64,000 nucleotides of DNA, from positions 1 through 64,000 of the forward strand of contig NZ_JBBYXL010000014.1 in the NCBI RefSeq assembly GCF_039655865.1, given 5' to 3'. Positions 50,909-60,678 of this stretch are shown here, one piece after another; position 1 is the first letter of the stretch; each line of letters opens with the position of its first letter. The translations under genes were made by a program, and so were the position numbers. The DNA is from Prosthecobacter sp. SYSU 5D2 (GTDB lineage: Bacteria > Verrucomicrobiota > Verrucomicrobiia > Verrucomicrobiales > Verrucomicrobiaceae). The notes beneath the pieces are model-generated. The model saw only the letters and a program-made list of their open reading frames with translations, was not told the DNA's origin and did no database searches.

Positions 50909-52831
50909 TTACCAGTCCTTCCCGTTGGCCGCCGGGTCGCGCGGGCGCAGGATCTGCGCTTTCTTTTGATCATCGGCATAAGTGCGGAGGAAAGACCTGG
51001 CCTCGTTGCGGCTGAAGCCGGTGGCCTCGTTGGCTTCATCACCAGCGTCCTCGGCCTGCTGGCCTTCCTGGTCCTGAGGTTCGCCTTTGTTGGCAGCCTG
51101 AAGATCGCCTTCGGGCAGTTCCTCCTCTTTCTTTTCGCCATCCTGTTTGCCCAGGCTTTCCTTGCGGCTGCGGTCCTTGTCATTTTTGCCTTTGCCGTCC
51201 TGCTCGCCATCGCCGTCCCCTTCCTCACCTTCTTCGCCTTCGCCCTTCTGGCCTTTTTTCTTGTCACCCTTTTCGCCTTTGTCGCCCTTTTGCTCCTGCT
51301 GATCCATCTGCTTCTGGAGTTCATCCAGGCGCTTTTTCACGAACTCGCGGTTCTCCCGCAGATTGTCATTGGCGGGATCCAGCTTGATGGCAGCGTCGAA
51401 ATGCTTGACGGAATCCCGCCAGGTTTTGAGGGTGAATTTGGGCTGCTTGGCCAGGGACCGGTCGCCCTGGTCATAGAGGCTGTGGGCGATGCCCTGGTGC
51501 GCCTGTTTTTGTACCGGACGCTCCTCTGATTCCAAAGCCTGGCTGAAGGCACCAACGGCACGGTCATAATCGGCAATCTGATGTGCGGCGAAGCCCATGG
51601 CCTGCGCATACCGGTGGCGAAGGTGTTCCGGTGGATTTTCTTTGATCAGCCGGTTGAACAGATCAGCGGCCAGCTTGTGATTGCCATTTTTCAGCGCGTC
51701 CTCCGCCTCCTGGGGCTGAACCTGGTTGCGATTAAAAATGGAAGCCCAAACGGAGCGGGCGGCGGCCGGTTCAGCACGAACTGTACTTTCGCCCGCGCCC
51801 AGACAAAGCAGGGCGAGCGCCGGGGCCAGCCGGCTGCGGGCGGGAGAGGAGCGGAGGGACCAGGCAATCATAAGTAACAATACACCCATAGACAACGGCC
51901 ACTGAAAACGTTCGACCGGTTTGACAAGTTGCCGGGCTTCGTTGGTCTGGGCCTGAAGGGCCGAGAGCAGGTCCCGCACCACGGTGACGGCCAATGGCTG
52001 GGAGCCCAGCTTCAGATACCGGCCTCGTGTGGCGGTGGCGATCTCCTGAAGGACGTTGCCTTGGAGCGTGGTTTTGACAACATTGCCAGCGCGATCCCGG
52101 ACGTAGTCACCAACGCGGTCAGGATCCGGGTCAGGAATCAGGGAACCTGTTTCCGTACCGACGCCGACGGTGAGAACAAGGACGTTCTTTTTGGCCGCCT
52201 GCTGCGCGTATTCTTTGATCTGGGCGTCAGGCTCCCCCCCGTCGCTGAAGAGGATGAGGCCATGGTTGCGGGCTGGATTTTTTTCGAAGGTTTCCATGGC
52301 CAGCTTCAAGGCCTTGCCGATGTCGCTGCCGCCACGTGGAACGGAGGTGAAATCCAGGGACTGAATGGCCTCGATAATGGCCTCATGATCGGTGGTCAGT
52401 GGAGCCTGCAGATAAGCATTGCCGGCAAAGGCGATGAGGCCGACACGGTCGGTTTTCAGGGAAGCAAGTACGTCCTGAGCTGCCAGCCGGGCACGGGTGA
52501 TGCGGTCCGGGGAGACATCGTTCGCAAGCATGGAACGGGAGGTGTCCATGGCGATGATGACATTGCGGCCAGACTCGATCTGAATGATCTTGTCCTCACC
52601 CCAGCGAGGCTGGGCCATGGCGAAGATAAAGCAGGCCAGGGCGATGAGTTGAAGGGCAAAGATGAGGTTAGCCCGCCAGGTGGAGATACCGACGATCAGA
52701 TCACGGCGGAGGCGGGGGGCTGTCATCGCACCGACGATCTTGCCGGCCCGAAAGGACGCCCATGACCGCAGCCCGGCGAGGAGTGGCAGGGCAAGCAGAA
52801 AATAGAGCAGGGCTGGATGGGCGAAGGTCAT
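50909..52831 (-). CDS. BatB/BatC-like VWA-TPR fusion protein
   Basis: 640 residues. N-terminal hydrophobic helices surround a von Willebrand A domain (~88-290) with MIDAS motif DTSRS (VIIAMDTSRSMLAND) and TDHEAIIEAI. Another helix near ~310 leads to TPR-like repeats (~375-500, NGNHKLAADLFNRLIKENP). The ~110-residue tail is extremely Lys/Glu/Gly/Asp-rich (for example KGDKGEKGDKKKGQKGEGEE), as in BatC. The fusion places the metal-binding VWA and TPR scaffold in one chain. It lies 13 bases from batA and 12 from batD/E. Confidence 0.87.
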   Translation of the reverse strand: MTFAHPALLYFLLALPLLAGLRSWASFRAGKIVGAMTAPRLRRDLIVGISTWRANLIFALQLIALACFIFAMAQPRWGEDKIIQIESGRNVIIAMDTSRSMLANDVSPDRITRARLAAQDVLASLKTDRVGLIAFAGNAYLQAPLTTDHEAIIEAIQSLDFTSVPRGGSDIGKALKLAMETFEKNPARNHGLILFSDGGEPDAQIKEYAQQAAKKNVLVLTVGVGTETGSLIPDPDPDRVGDYVRDRAGNVVKTTLQGNVLQEIATATRGRYLKLGSQPLAVTVVRDLLSALQAQTNEARQLVKPVERFQWPLSMGVLLLMIAWSLRSSPARSRLAPALALLCLGAGESTVRAEPAAARSVWASIFNRNQVQPQEAEDALKNGNHKLAADLFNRLIKENPPEHLRHRYAQAMGFAAHQIADYDRAVGAFSQALESEERPVQKQAHQGIAHSLYDQGDRSLAKQPKFTLKTWRDSVKHFDAAIKLDPANDNLRENREFVKKRLDELQKQMDQQEQKGDKGEKGDKKKGQKGEGEEGEEGDGDGEQDGKGKNDKDRSRKESLGKQDGEKKEEELPEGDLQAANKGEPQDQEGQQAEDAGDEANEATGFSRNEARSFLRTYADDQKKAQILRPRDPAANGKDW

Positions 52832-52844
52832 GCCGGAAATGGTC

Positions 52845-53870
52845 TCAAGTGGCGACCGCCATGGGTGCGGAATTTAACAACGTGAGCCTCAGGAAAAGAG
52901 CCAGGCCCAAAAGAGCGGCAGCCAGGGCGGCGGGGTAGAAGAAAAGTTCCTCGGTTTCGACAATGCTGCGGCGTTTGATTTCAGTTTTTTCCAGGCGGTC
53001 GATGGTTTCGAAGATGTCCTCCAGAGCTGAAAGATCTTGGGCCATGTAAAAATTGCCGCTGCCGATGCGGGCGACTTCCTGGAGGGTGCCTTCGTCAAAC
53101 TCCTGCCTGCCGCTGGTGATGACGCGGCCGTTTGGCAGGGGAATCATGTGAACGCCGGGGGTGCCGATGGCGATGGTGTAGATCTTTTGGCCCAAGGTGG
53201 CTGCGAGGCGGGCGGCATCCTGGGGGCTGAGCTTGCCACTGTTGTTGGCCCCGTCCGTCAGGAGGATGATGACCTTGCTGGGGACGGTTTCCTTGTCCAA
53301 ACGGCGGGCGGCGGCGGCAAGGCCGGAACCGATGGCAGTCCCGTCTTCCATAACCCCGGTCTGGATGCGGTCGAGGTTGGACTCCAGCCATTCGTGATCG
53401 AGCGTCAGGGGGCAGGGCTGATAAGGAGCCCCGGCAAAGGCGACGATGCCGACACGGTCGCTGGTCCTGCCACGAATGAAGTCACGCATGACCCGTTTGG
53501 CAGCGGTGAGGCGGTTCACCGGGGAGCCACCGATGTAAAAGTCCTCAATGAGCATGGAAAGGGATACGTCCACGGTGAGGCAGATGGCGATGCCTTCGGT
53601 CTTGTCCTCATCATGGGAGATGACCTTTTGCGGCCTGGCCAACGCAATGACGGCCGAGGCGAGGCTGAGAAGGACCAGCCCAAAGGTGAGGCCGCCACGG
53701 GTGGACTTGGCCTTGAAGCCAAGATCGCGAAGGATGAAGGAGGTGGGGAAAGTGACCGCAGGTGCGCGGCCGATGCGGCCACGCCACCACATCATCAGCG
53801 GCAGCGCCAGCAGGGCAAAGAGCCACTCTGGACGGGCAAAGATGATGTCTGGAAGCAAGGGGATGTTCAT
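52845..53870 (-). CDS. BatA-like VWA-domain membrane protein
   Basis: 341 residues. Two N-terminal helices, a VWA domain (~90-290) with MIDAS residues in ICLTVDVSLSMLI (DxSxS) and VIILLTDGANNSGKL, and a C-terminal transmembrane helix near 315-335. It is anchored to the inner membrane with the VWA probably periplasmic. A strong Shine-Dalgarno sequence, GAGGAGG, precedes the ATG, which overlaps the DUF4381 stop (ATGA). Confidence 0.88.
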   Translation of the reverse strand: MNIPLLPDIIFARPEWLFALLALPLMMWWRGRIGRAPAVTFPTSFILRDLGFKAKSTRGGLTFGLVLLSLASAVIALARPQKVISHDEDKTEGIAICLTVDVSLSMLIEDFYIGGSPVNRLTAAKRVMRDFIRGRTSDRVGIVAFAGAPYQPCPLTLDHEWLESNLDRIQTGVMEDGTAIGSGLAAAARRLDKETVPSKVIILLTDGANNSGKLSPQDAARLAATLGQKIYTIAIGTPGVHMIPLPNGRVITSGRQEFDEGTLQEVARIGSGNFYMAQDLSALEDIFETIDRLEKTEIKRRSIVETEELFFYPAALAAALLGLALFLRLTLLNSAPMAVAT

Positions 53871-54400
53871 GGCCGGTCCTCCTCAAGATAAGTAATGGCA
53901 CGGGCGAGCAGCTCTGCGGCCTCGTCCGTAGAAGCAGGAACCGGGGCGAACGAAAGGCCATCCCAGAGGTCCGCGAGGGGGGCGTATTTGTGCAGGCGGG
54001 AGGAGGTGGAGGGAATGGTGTCTCCATGAAAGATCTCCTGCGTGGTGCGGAAGGGGGCGGGGATCTTGTAACGGACCAGGAAATACTGGCGGAGGATCTC
54101 CGAAATCTGGCCCGCAGTCTGGCCGGGGGGCTGAAAACGGGCCAAGGGGGAAAGCTCGCGAAGGGCGGTCATGGCAGTGACCCAGGGCCGTTTGGGCGGT
54201 ATGGCCTCTGGTGGGCGGGGGCGCAGCAGCAGCCACAGGACAAGCGCCAGCATGGCAACCAGCAGGAGGCCGCAGACGATAAAAATCCAAACGGGAATGG
54301 GTGCAGGGGGAATGAAGACCTCCGGCAGCGCGGGATGGGGGAGCGGCTGCAACGGGGGCCCCTCGGGCGCCGCCTGGGCTAACAAGAAGTTTAACATCAC
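53867..54400 (-). CDS. DUF4381-like membrane protein of the Bat operon
   Basis: 177 residues: one transmembrane helix (~35-58, PVWIFIVCGLLLVAMLALVL) and a C-terminal helical domain with SEILRQYFLVRYKIPAPFR and PLADLWDGLSFAP. DUF4381 genes are regularly placed between DUF58 and BatA genes. The start is GTG at 54400 or ATG at 54397, with AAGGAGG eight bases upstream. It overlaps both neighbours by four bases. Confidence 0.8.
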   Translation of the reverse strand: MMLNFLLAQAAPEGPPLQPLPHPALPEVFIPPAPIPVWIFIVCGLLLVAMLALVLWLLLRPRPPEAIPPKRPWVTAMTALRELSPLARFQPPGQTAGQISEILRQYFLVRYKIPAPFRTTQEIFHGDTIPSTSSRLHKYAPLADLWDGLSFAPVPASTDEAAELLARAITYLEEDRP

Positions 54401-55305
54401 CGTTTCCTCCTTCTTCTTGAGCGGAAATAGGCCTTCATGGCCGGGGCGTAGTCATCATCCAGACGCACGTCTATACGTTCCACGCCGTTTTTGCGCAGCA
54501 TACGCGTCAGGGCATCCTGCCGGTCTCCCATGGCCTGGGCGTATTTTCGGCGGACTTCAGGATGGGATGTATTGACGATGAACTGCTCCCCGGTTTCCGG
54601 GTCTTCCATGCAGATGCGGCCAGCATCCGGGAGGATCCATTCCCGGGGGTCGCTGATGTGGGCGGCGACGACATCGTGCTTGGCAGCGACGGAACGGAGG
54701 CTGGCTTCCCAGACGCTGTCCGGCGTCAGAAAATCCGAGACGAGGACCACGAGAGCGCGGTGGGCGATGCGCTCCAGGGCGGTATCCAGAGCGGGGGTGA
54801 GATTGGTTTTGCGGCTCTTGGGCCGGATGGTGAGGATATCCCGGAGGATGCGGAGTGCGTGGGCGCTGCCTTTGCGGGCGGGCAGATAATGCTCCACGCG
54901 GTCACTGACGAGGATGAGGCCGACTTTGTCCTGATTTTGCACGGCGCTGAAGGCAAAAACGGCAGCGACTTCGGCCGCGCGCTCGCGTTTGCTGTCCTCC
55001 TGGCTGCCGTAATCACCCGATCCGCTGACATCCACGACGAGCATGACGGTGAGCTCGCGCTCCTCGATGTATTTGCGCACAAAAGGCTCGTCCATGCGGG
55101 CGGTGACGTTCCAGTCCAGAAAGCGGACGTCATCGCCGGCCTGGTACTCACGGAAGTCATCGAACTCAATCCCCTGCCCTTTAAAGCGGGAATGGTATTG
55201 GCCACCCAGGGTCTCCTTGACCATGCCACGGGTGATCAGCTCGATACGCCGCACCCGTTTCAGGATGCGCGTGAGCTGTTCGTCGTTGTCAGGGGTGTCA
55301 AGCAT
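54397..55305 (-). CDS. DUF58-domain protein
   Basis: 302 residues. The DUF58 core is clear: GQYHSRFKGQGIEFDDFREY, DDVRFLDWNVTARMDEPFVR and VVDVSGSGDYGS (a VWA-like strand). DUF58 proteins are almost always encoded next to MoxR ATPases and VWA proteins. It starts 64 bases downstream of moxR and overlaps the DUF4381 gene. Role unknown; probably an adaptor between the MoxR ATPase and VWA proteins. Confidence 0.92.
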   Translation of the reverse strand: MLDTPDNDEQLTRILKRVRRIELITRGMVKETLGGQYHSRFKGQGIEFDDFREYQAGDDVRFLDWNVTARMDEPFVRKYIEERELTVMLVVDVSGSGDYGSQEDSKRERAAEVAAVFAFSAVQNQDKVGLILVSDRVEHYLPARKGSAHALRILRDILTIRPKSRKTNLTPALDTALERIAHRALVVLVSDFLTPDSVWEASLRSVAAKHDVVAAHISDPREWILPDAGRICMEDPETGEQFIVNTSHPEVRRKYAQAMGDRQDALTRMLRKNGVERIDVRLDDDYAPAMKAYFRSRRRRKR

Positions 55306-55368
55306 GGGTCAAGGCAGCCGCAAAGCGGCTTCGAGTGAGATTCAAATCGGACCGCAGATTTCGATTCC

Positions 55369-56436
55369 TTACGGCACTGGAAGCTTGTCCAGAAGCTGAC
55401 GGACAACGTCTTCACTGCTGACGCCTTCGGCCTCCGCTTCGTAAGAGAGCAGGATACGGTGGCGGAGGATGTCCGGCCCGAGGTCCTTGATGTCCTGCGG
55501 GGTGACGTAGTTGCGCCCGGCCAGGAAGGCATGGGCCTTGGCGGCGAGGGCGAGATTGATGGTACCACGCGGGGAGGCTCCGCAACGGATGAGAAGCTTC
55601 AGGTGCGGGGCATAGGCATCCGGAGTGCGGGTGGCCTGGATGATGGAGACGATATAATCACGGATTTTTTCATCCATGTAGATGGCATTCACGAGACCGC
55701 GACTGGCCACGATGTCTTCGGTTTTGGTGATCTGGTTCACCTCCAGCTTGGGGGCGCTGGTGGCCATGGCATCAAGCACCTGGCGTTCTTCGGCTGGAGT
55801 TGGATAGTCCACCCGGACCTTGAAGAGGAAACGGTCAAGCTGGGCTTCGGGGAGGGTGTAGGTGCCTTCCTGGTCAATGGGGTTCTGAGTGGCCAGCACC
55901 ATGAAGGGGTCCGGCAACTTGTAGGTGTTGTCACCGATGGTGACCTGCCGCTCCTGCATGGCCTCCAGCAGGGCGCTCTGGACCTTGGCGGGGGCGCGGT
56001 TGATTTCATCCGCCAGGACGAGATTGGCAAAAATGGGACCCAGACGGGGCGTGAAGGTGCCTTCACGCGGGTGATAGACCATGGTGCCGATGACATCCGC
56101 AGGGAGGAGGTCGGGGGTGAACTGGATGCGCTTGAACTCGGCATGAAGGGCGCTGGAAAGTGTCCGGACGGCAAGGGTTTTCGCGAGGCCGGGCACGCCT
56201 TCGAGAAGCACATGGCCATTGGTGAGCAGAGCCACCAGCAGACGGTCTACAAGAGCCGACTGGCCGACAAGAACACGGGCGATCTCGGCACGCAGCGGTT
56301 TGACCCAGGTGGATGCCTTTTCAATGGCGGCAGCATCTGGCACTGAGGGGGCAGATGCGGAAGTGGGCAATGGGTTCTTGTTCAGGGAAATCGGACCGGC
56401 TTCAGGCGGGGGCGGTGGGGCGACAGAATCAGACAT
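55369..56436 (-). CDS. MoxR-family AAA+ ATPase
   Basis: 355 residues. Walker A is GVPGLAKT (in NGHVLLEGVPGLAKTL), Walker B LVLADEINRAPAKVQ, sensor region MVLATQNPIDQEGTYTLPEA and arginine finger DRFLFKVRVDYP. A ~45-residue Pro-rich N-terminus precedes the ATPase. MoxR ATPases act with VWA proteins as chaperone-like activators. It is the first gene of the operon, and is followed by DUF58, DUF4381, batA, batB/C and batD/E. Confidence 0.95.
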   Translation of the reverse strand: MSDSVAPPPPPEAGPISLNKNPLPTSASAPSVPDAAAIEKASTWVKPLRAEIARVLVGQSALVDRLLVALLTNGHVLLEGVPGLAKTLAVRTLSSALHAEFKRIQFTPDLLPADVIGTMVYHPREGTFTPRLGPIFANLVLADEINRAPAKVQSALLEAMQERQVTIGDNTYKLPDPFMVLATQNPIDQEGTYTLPEAQLDRFLFKVRVDYPTPAEERQVLDAMATSAPKLEVNQITKTEDIVASRGLVNAIYMDEKIRDYIVSIIQATRTPDAYAPHLKLLIRCGASPRGTINLALAAKAHAFLAGRNYVTPQDIKDLGPDILRHRILLSYEAEAEGVSSEDVVRQLLDKLPVP

Positions 56437-56561
56437 GCGTGGGGAAAGCTCAATGGTGGCAGGGGGAGAGTCAAGGCAGGACCTCCATGTTCAAAACGAC
56501 ACCGGCGGGCCTTTTTGCCGCAAAAGTTTCCATATCTCTCGATCTGGAGACGAACAGGCAG

Positions 56562-57836
56562 TCATCTGACGGCTTGTTTTTCCTCAGGCAGCAATAGCGC
56601 TATCGCGGCGGCAGGGATGAAAAGGAGACCCGCGTAGTAGAGTGCCAGGCGGTAGTCCCCCACTGGCACATAAAGCTTGAACATCACCGTGCCTGCGGCG
56701 GCGACAATGCGACCGATGTTGTAGCAGAAGCCAGCCCCGGTGGTGCGCAGGAGCGTGGGGAAGAGCGGCGGCAGGCACATGGTGAAGAGACCAAAAACAC
56801 CCTGGCAGAGACCGATTATGGCATACCAGTTCAGCATCTGATCATGCGTCCAAGTCTGTGAAAAGGCGGCGAGCATGGTGATGCCATAGGCCAGCAGCAT
56901 GAGGGTAATGGCCTTTCGATAACCCATGAGTTTGGCGAGGGCGCCGGCAAGGTAGTTGCCAATGATGGACCCGATCATGATGTACATGAGGGCGACGACG
57001 ACGGCGTGGGTCTGTTCGGGCGCCGTGAGGTTTCGGACCTCTGGCATGGCACGAATGAGACTCTGCTGCCAGAACATGAAAGCCCAGTGGGCGGTAAGGG
57101 AGACGGCGCAGATGATGAGTACACGCCAGGTGACACCTGAGACGGCAGGTCCAAAAAGCTCGCGGATGCGCGGTGGGACGCTTGTCTTTTTTGCCTCCTG
57201 CCACTCTTCTGTCTCAGGCACGGCCTTGCGTATCCAGAGGGTGAGCAAGGCGGGCAGGATGCCGACAAGGAAGATGGTGCGGTGGCTTTCATCATCCTTT
57301 AGCAGCCAGCCGGCCAGACAGGCGAGGAGGACGCCCAGATTGACGGCGGTTTGCAGGGTGGCGGCGATCCATGGCCGCCATTTTTTAGGCCAGGTTTCCG
57401 AAAGCAGGGAGGCACCCACTGCCCACTCGCCGCCGATTCCCAGGGCCGAAAGAAAACGGCAGATCAGCAGATGCCACCACTCAGTACAGAAATACGACAG
57501 ACCAGTAAAACCTGCATAAAACAGGATGGTAAGAACCAGGGTGCGGCTGCGGCCGATGCGGTCTCCGATCCAGCCAAAGACGCCACCCCCCAAAGCCCAG
57601 CCGACGAGGAACGCCGCCTGGATGATGGAGGCCTTGGTATCCACCTCTCCAGGAGAGGCAGCGATGCCATCACTCATCAGTAGGATGGCCACGAAGGGTG
57701 TGGCCACCAGGGTATAGATGTGCATGTCCAGGCCGTCGAACAGCCAGCCAAGCCAGGCGGCGAGGCCGGACTTTTTCTGGTGGGAGGAAAGGTCCCGCAG
57801 GCGGGTAATCTCAGGAGAAGCGGCAGGTTGAGTCAT
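56562..57836 (-). CDS. MFS transporter, metabolite:H+ symporter-like
   Basis: 424 residues with twelve predicted helices. The cytoplasmic signature between helices 2 and 3 is GWIGDRIGRSRTLVLTI, and the first helix has WLFDGLDMHIYTL with the D..D pattern of sugar-acid, aromatic-acid and sialate symporters. Substrate not determinable. It lies upstream of no obvious operon partner: moxR is 125 bases downstream of its stop-side neighbour and the ABC exporter gene begins upstream on the same strand. Confidence 0.85.
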   Translation of the reverse strand: MTQPAASPEITRLRDLSSHQKKSGLAAWLGWLFDGLDMHIYTLVATPFVAILLMSDGIAASPGEVDTKASIIQAAFLVGWALGGGVFGWIGDRIGRSRTLVLTILFYAGFTGLSYFCTEWWHLLICRFLSALGIGGEWAVGASLLSETWPKKWRPWIAATLQTAVNLGVLLACLAGWLLKDDESHRTIFLVGILPALLTLWIRKAVPETEEWQEAKKTSVPPRIRELFGPAVSGVTWRVLIICAVSLTAHWAFMFWQQSLIRAMPEVRNLTAPEQTHAVVVALMYIMIGSIIGNYLAGALAKLMGYRKAITLMLLAYGITMLAAFSQTWTHDQMLNWYAIIGLCQGVFGLFTMCLPPLFPTLLRTTGAGFCYNIGRIVAAAGTVMFKLYVPVGDYRLALYYAGLLFIPAAAIALLLPEEKQAVR

Positions 57837-57916
57837 GCGAGGGCGCGAGCTTTTAACATTTGCGCGGATCTGGCAAGCCCATACCGAAAACGGTTAAATT
57901 TGCGGCTCAGCAGAAA

Positions 57917-59797
57917 CTACTCATTAAACTGCAAGGAATAGAGCTTTTGGTAGAGATCGCTGTTCCTCAAAAGCTCATCATGCGTGCCCATGTCGGCGAC
58001 GCTGCCATCCTTCATGACGATGATCTGGTCCGCCTCCATGATGGTGGACAGGCGGTGGGCGATGGCGATGACAGTTTTCCCCTCCGAAAGGACGTGGATG
58101 GCCTCCTGGATGATCTTTTCCGTCTCGGTATCCAGGGCGCTGGTGGCCTCATCCAGGAGGAGGATGGGAGCATTGCGCAGGATGGCGCGGGCGATGGAAA
58201 GACGTTGCTTTTGCCCGCCAGAAAGGTTGCAGCCGGAGTCTCCAACGATGGCATTGTAGCCCCCCTGCACCTGCTGGATGAATTCGTGGGCATGAGCCTT
58301 TTTGGCGGCGGCGATGATTTCCTCCTCCGTGGCATCCAGGCGGCCATAGCGGATGTTTTCGCGGATGGTATCGTGGAACAGGAAAGTGTCCTGGCTGACG
58401 AGTCCAATGTTCGTGCGCACGCTGTCCTGGGTGACGGTGCGGATATCCGTTCCATCCATCAGAACCCGGCCGGTTTCGGGATCATAGAAGCGCAGGAGAA
58501 GGGAGAATAGCGTGCTCTTCCCTGCCCCGCTGGGGCCGACGAGGGCGTAAAAACGGCCTGGGGCAAGATCCAAATTCACATGATTAATGGCGGCACGGTC
58601 CAGCTTCCTGCCATCCAGATCGCTGTAGGCAAAGGAGATATTTTCAAATGTGACACCACCTTTGATGCGCGGAAGATCTGGTGCCCCGGGAGCATCCTGA
58701 ATGTCCGCCGGGCGCTCAAGCAAATGCACCACCTTGTTCACGGCATAGACGGTCTTCTGCATGAGCAGGTTCACCTTGCTCAACTCCTTGGCAGGCGGGT
58801 AGATTTTGGTCAGGGCCATGACCAGGATGATGAGGTCGCTGGCAGGCCGCTGCTGCACCCAAAAATAGACCAGGCCTGCAGCGATCCCGATGGAGGCAAC
58901 GGCCTCGACGATGGGGCCGATAAGCTCCGTCGCCTGTGTCCAACGCATCATGTTCCGGCACATGGTGGCATTGGCCCGGTCAAACCTCTCCACCTCATAT
59001 TCCTCCCGCGCATAACCTTTCACAAGGCGTATGCCCGTGAAGGATTCATGCATGGTGGTCATCATCTTGCCCACCGATTTTTCCTCTCCTGAGCCTGATT
59101 TCCGCACCTTCCGGCCGATGGCGATGATGGGGGCGAGGCAGAGGGGAAAGACCACCAGGGACATCAGCGTAAAAAACCAGTCTTTGGAGAACAGAACAAA
59201 GAGGATCACAATGATTGTCAGCGGACGGTTGGTCAGCAGTTGCACAAGCTGAACCGCATTCGTCTGTGCCACGCGCGACTGGTTAAAGACAGTCTGCATG
59301 AGCTCGCCCGCTTTGGTGTGGCTGAAAAACGCCGGAGACTGGCGAAGCACGCTGCGGAAGACATCACTGCGGATGTGGAAGAGCATTTTAGTGCCCACCC
59401 AGGCCAGGCAATACTTGTTCAGATATTCTAAAAAACCGTTCAGAAACATCAGCACAGGAATGCAGGCACAGGCCGCGATAACGCCCGCAAGCCCCACTGG
59501 CGTGTCAGGGGCCATGCCAAACATTTCAGCGAGGTTGATCTCCCCAAAAACCGGCAGATCCAAGGGTTTTCCCAGCGTTTTGGCCCCGCCATCCAGCACG
59601 AGTTGGAAAATAAGCGAAACACCGATGATGAGCACGCCATTGAACGACGCGGCGACGATTCCGATAAGCACCCCCAGGACAAACCTGCCCATCCACGGTT
59701 TCAGATACTGAAGGATGCGCCCATAAGGCATCTTTAACTGGGCGATCTCAGCATCGGTCATCTGAGACGGGTTTTTCAACAGGGGAGCTGCGGCCAT
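57917..59797 (-). CDS. ABC exporter, fused permease-ATPase (MsbA-like)
   Basis: 626 residues. Six N-terminal transmembrane helices (~40-350) with the family loop KMMTTMHESFTGIRLVKGY are followed by an ATPase domain (~385-626): Walker A GPSGAGKST, signature LSGGQKQRLSIARA, Walker B ILLLDEATSALDTE and H-loop AIAHRLST. Half-transporters of this type export lipids, lipid A core, peptides or drugs as homodimers. The MsbA-type assignment is from the fold only; the substrate is unknown. Confidence 0.92.
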   Translation of the reverse strand: MAAAPLLKNPSQMTDAEIAQLKMPYGRILQYLKPWMGRFVLGVLIGIVAASFNGVLIIGVSLIFQLVLDGGAKTLGKPLDLPVFGEINLAEMFGMAPDTPVGLAGVIAACACIPVLMFLNGFLEYLNKYCLAWVGTKMLFHIRSDVFRSVLRQSPAFFSHTKAGELMQTVFNQSRVAQTNAVQLVQLLTNRPLTIIVILFVLFSKDWFFTLMSLVVFPLCLAPIIAIGRKVRKSGSGEEKSVGKMMTTMHESFTGIRLVKGYAREEYEVERFDRANATMCRNMMRWTQATELIGPIVEAVASIGIAAGLVYFWVQQRPASDLIILVMALTKIYPPAKELSKVNLLMQKTVYAVNKVVHLLERPADIQDAPGAPDLPRIKGGVTFENISFAYSDLDGRKLDRAAINHVNLDLAPGRFYALVGPSGAGKSTLFSLLLRFYDPETGRVLMDGTDIRTVTQDSVRTNIGLVSQDTFLFHDTIRENIRYGRLDATEEEIIAAAKKAHAHEFIQQVQGGYNAIVGDSGCNLSGGQKQRLSIARAILRNAPILLLDEATSALDTETEKIIQEAIHVLSEGKTVIAIAHRLSTIMEADQIIVMKDGSVADMGTHDELLRNSDLYQKLYSLQFNE

Positions 59798-59946
59798 GTG
59801 GGTGGGATAAATGTCCCGGGCAATGCCTTCGGGACGGGATGCCTAGCACGGGAGAATGAAAGCGTCGAGATGAAGTTCACGCTTGCAAAAGCCGGATTGT
59901 CCCGGTTGAAAAACCAGCGCGTGTGGCCGAAGCCTGCCCACCAACC

Positions 59947-60645
59947 ATGATGCTGCCTGAATTGCGTAACCAAATTTGTGAAGCCAACCGGGCGCTGGAA
60001 CCCAGCGGCCTCGTCCGCCTGACCTGGGGCAATGTCTCAGGCATAGACCGGGCTTCGGGCCTTTGGGGCATCAAGCCCAGCGGGGTGGACTATGGAGCGC
60101 TGACCCCGGAGGACATCGTCCTCATGGATCTGGAGGGGAACATTGTGGAAGGGAAGCTGCGCCCTTCCTCCGACACAAAAACGCATCTGCATTTATACCG
60201 GGAGTTTTCAGAGATTGGCGGCATCACCCATACCCACAGCTTGTACGCCACGGTCTTTTCCCAGGCGGGGAGGGAACTGCCCTGCTTTGGGACTACGCAT
60301 GCGGATCACTTTTATGGCACAGTGCCCATTGTCCGGGCGCTGAACCAGGATGAAGTGGATGAGGATTATGAACACTTCACCGGCGTGGCCATTGTGGAGC
60401 GGCTGCGGGAGCTGAGGCTGAATCCGCTGGAGATGCCGGCGGTGCTTCAGCGGCATCATGCGCCCTTCACCTTTGGCAAAAATGCGATGGATTCCGTCAA
60501 GAACAGCATCGCACTGGAGATGTGTGCGCAAATGGCTCTAAGCTCCCTGACACTGAATCCAGACCTGGCTTCCATCCCGGAGCATATCCTGGACAAGCAC
60601 CACCTGCGCAAGCATGGGCCGGGGGCGTATTACGGGCAGAAGTGA
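59947..60645 (+). CDS. araD: L-Ribulose-5-phosphate 4-epimerase (AraD)
   Basis: 232 residues, class II aldolase/epimerase fold. LTWGNVSGIDRASG, IKPSGVDYGALTPEDIVLMD and SSDTKTHLHLYREF bind the phosphate; zinc ligands are in GGITHTHS and the later HADHF and HHAPFTFG. The ending KHGPGAYYGQK is characteristic of AraD and its relatives UlaF and SgbE. It converts L-ribulose 5-phosphate to D-xylulose 5-phosphate. No araA or araB is adjacent. ATG at 59947 chosen over an upstream non-ATG start. Confidence 0.9.
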   Translation: MMLPELRNQICEANRALEPSGLVRLTWGNVSGIDRASGLWGIKPSGVDYGALTPEDIVLMDLEGNIVEGKLRPSSDTKTHLHLYREFSEIGGITHTHSLYATVFSQAGRELPCFGTTHADHFYGTVPIVRALNQDEVDEDYEHFTGVAIVERLRELRLNPLEMPAVLQRHHAPFTFGKNAMDSVKNSIALEMCAQMALSSLTLNPDLASIPEHILDKHHLRKHGPGAYYGQK

Positions 60646-60678
60646 CAAGCATTAGCCAAGTGTTCCTCCTTGTTTCTC

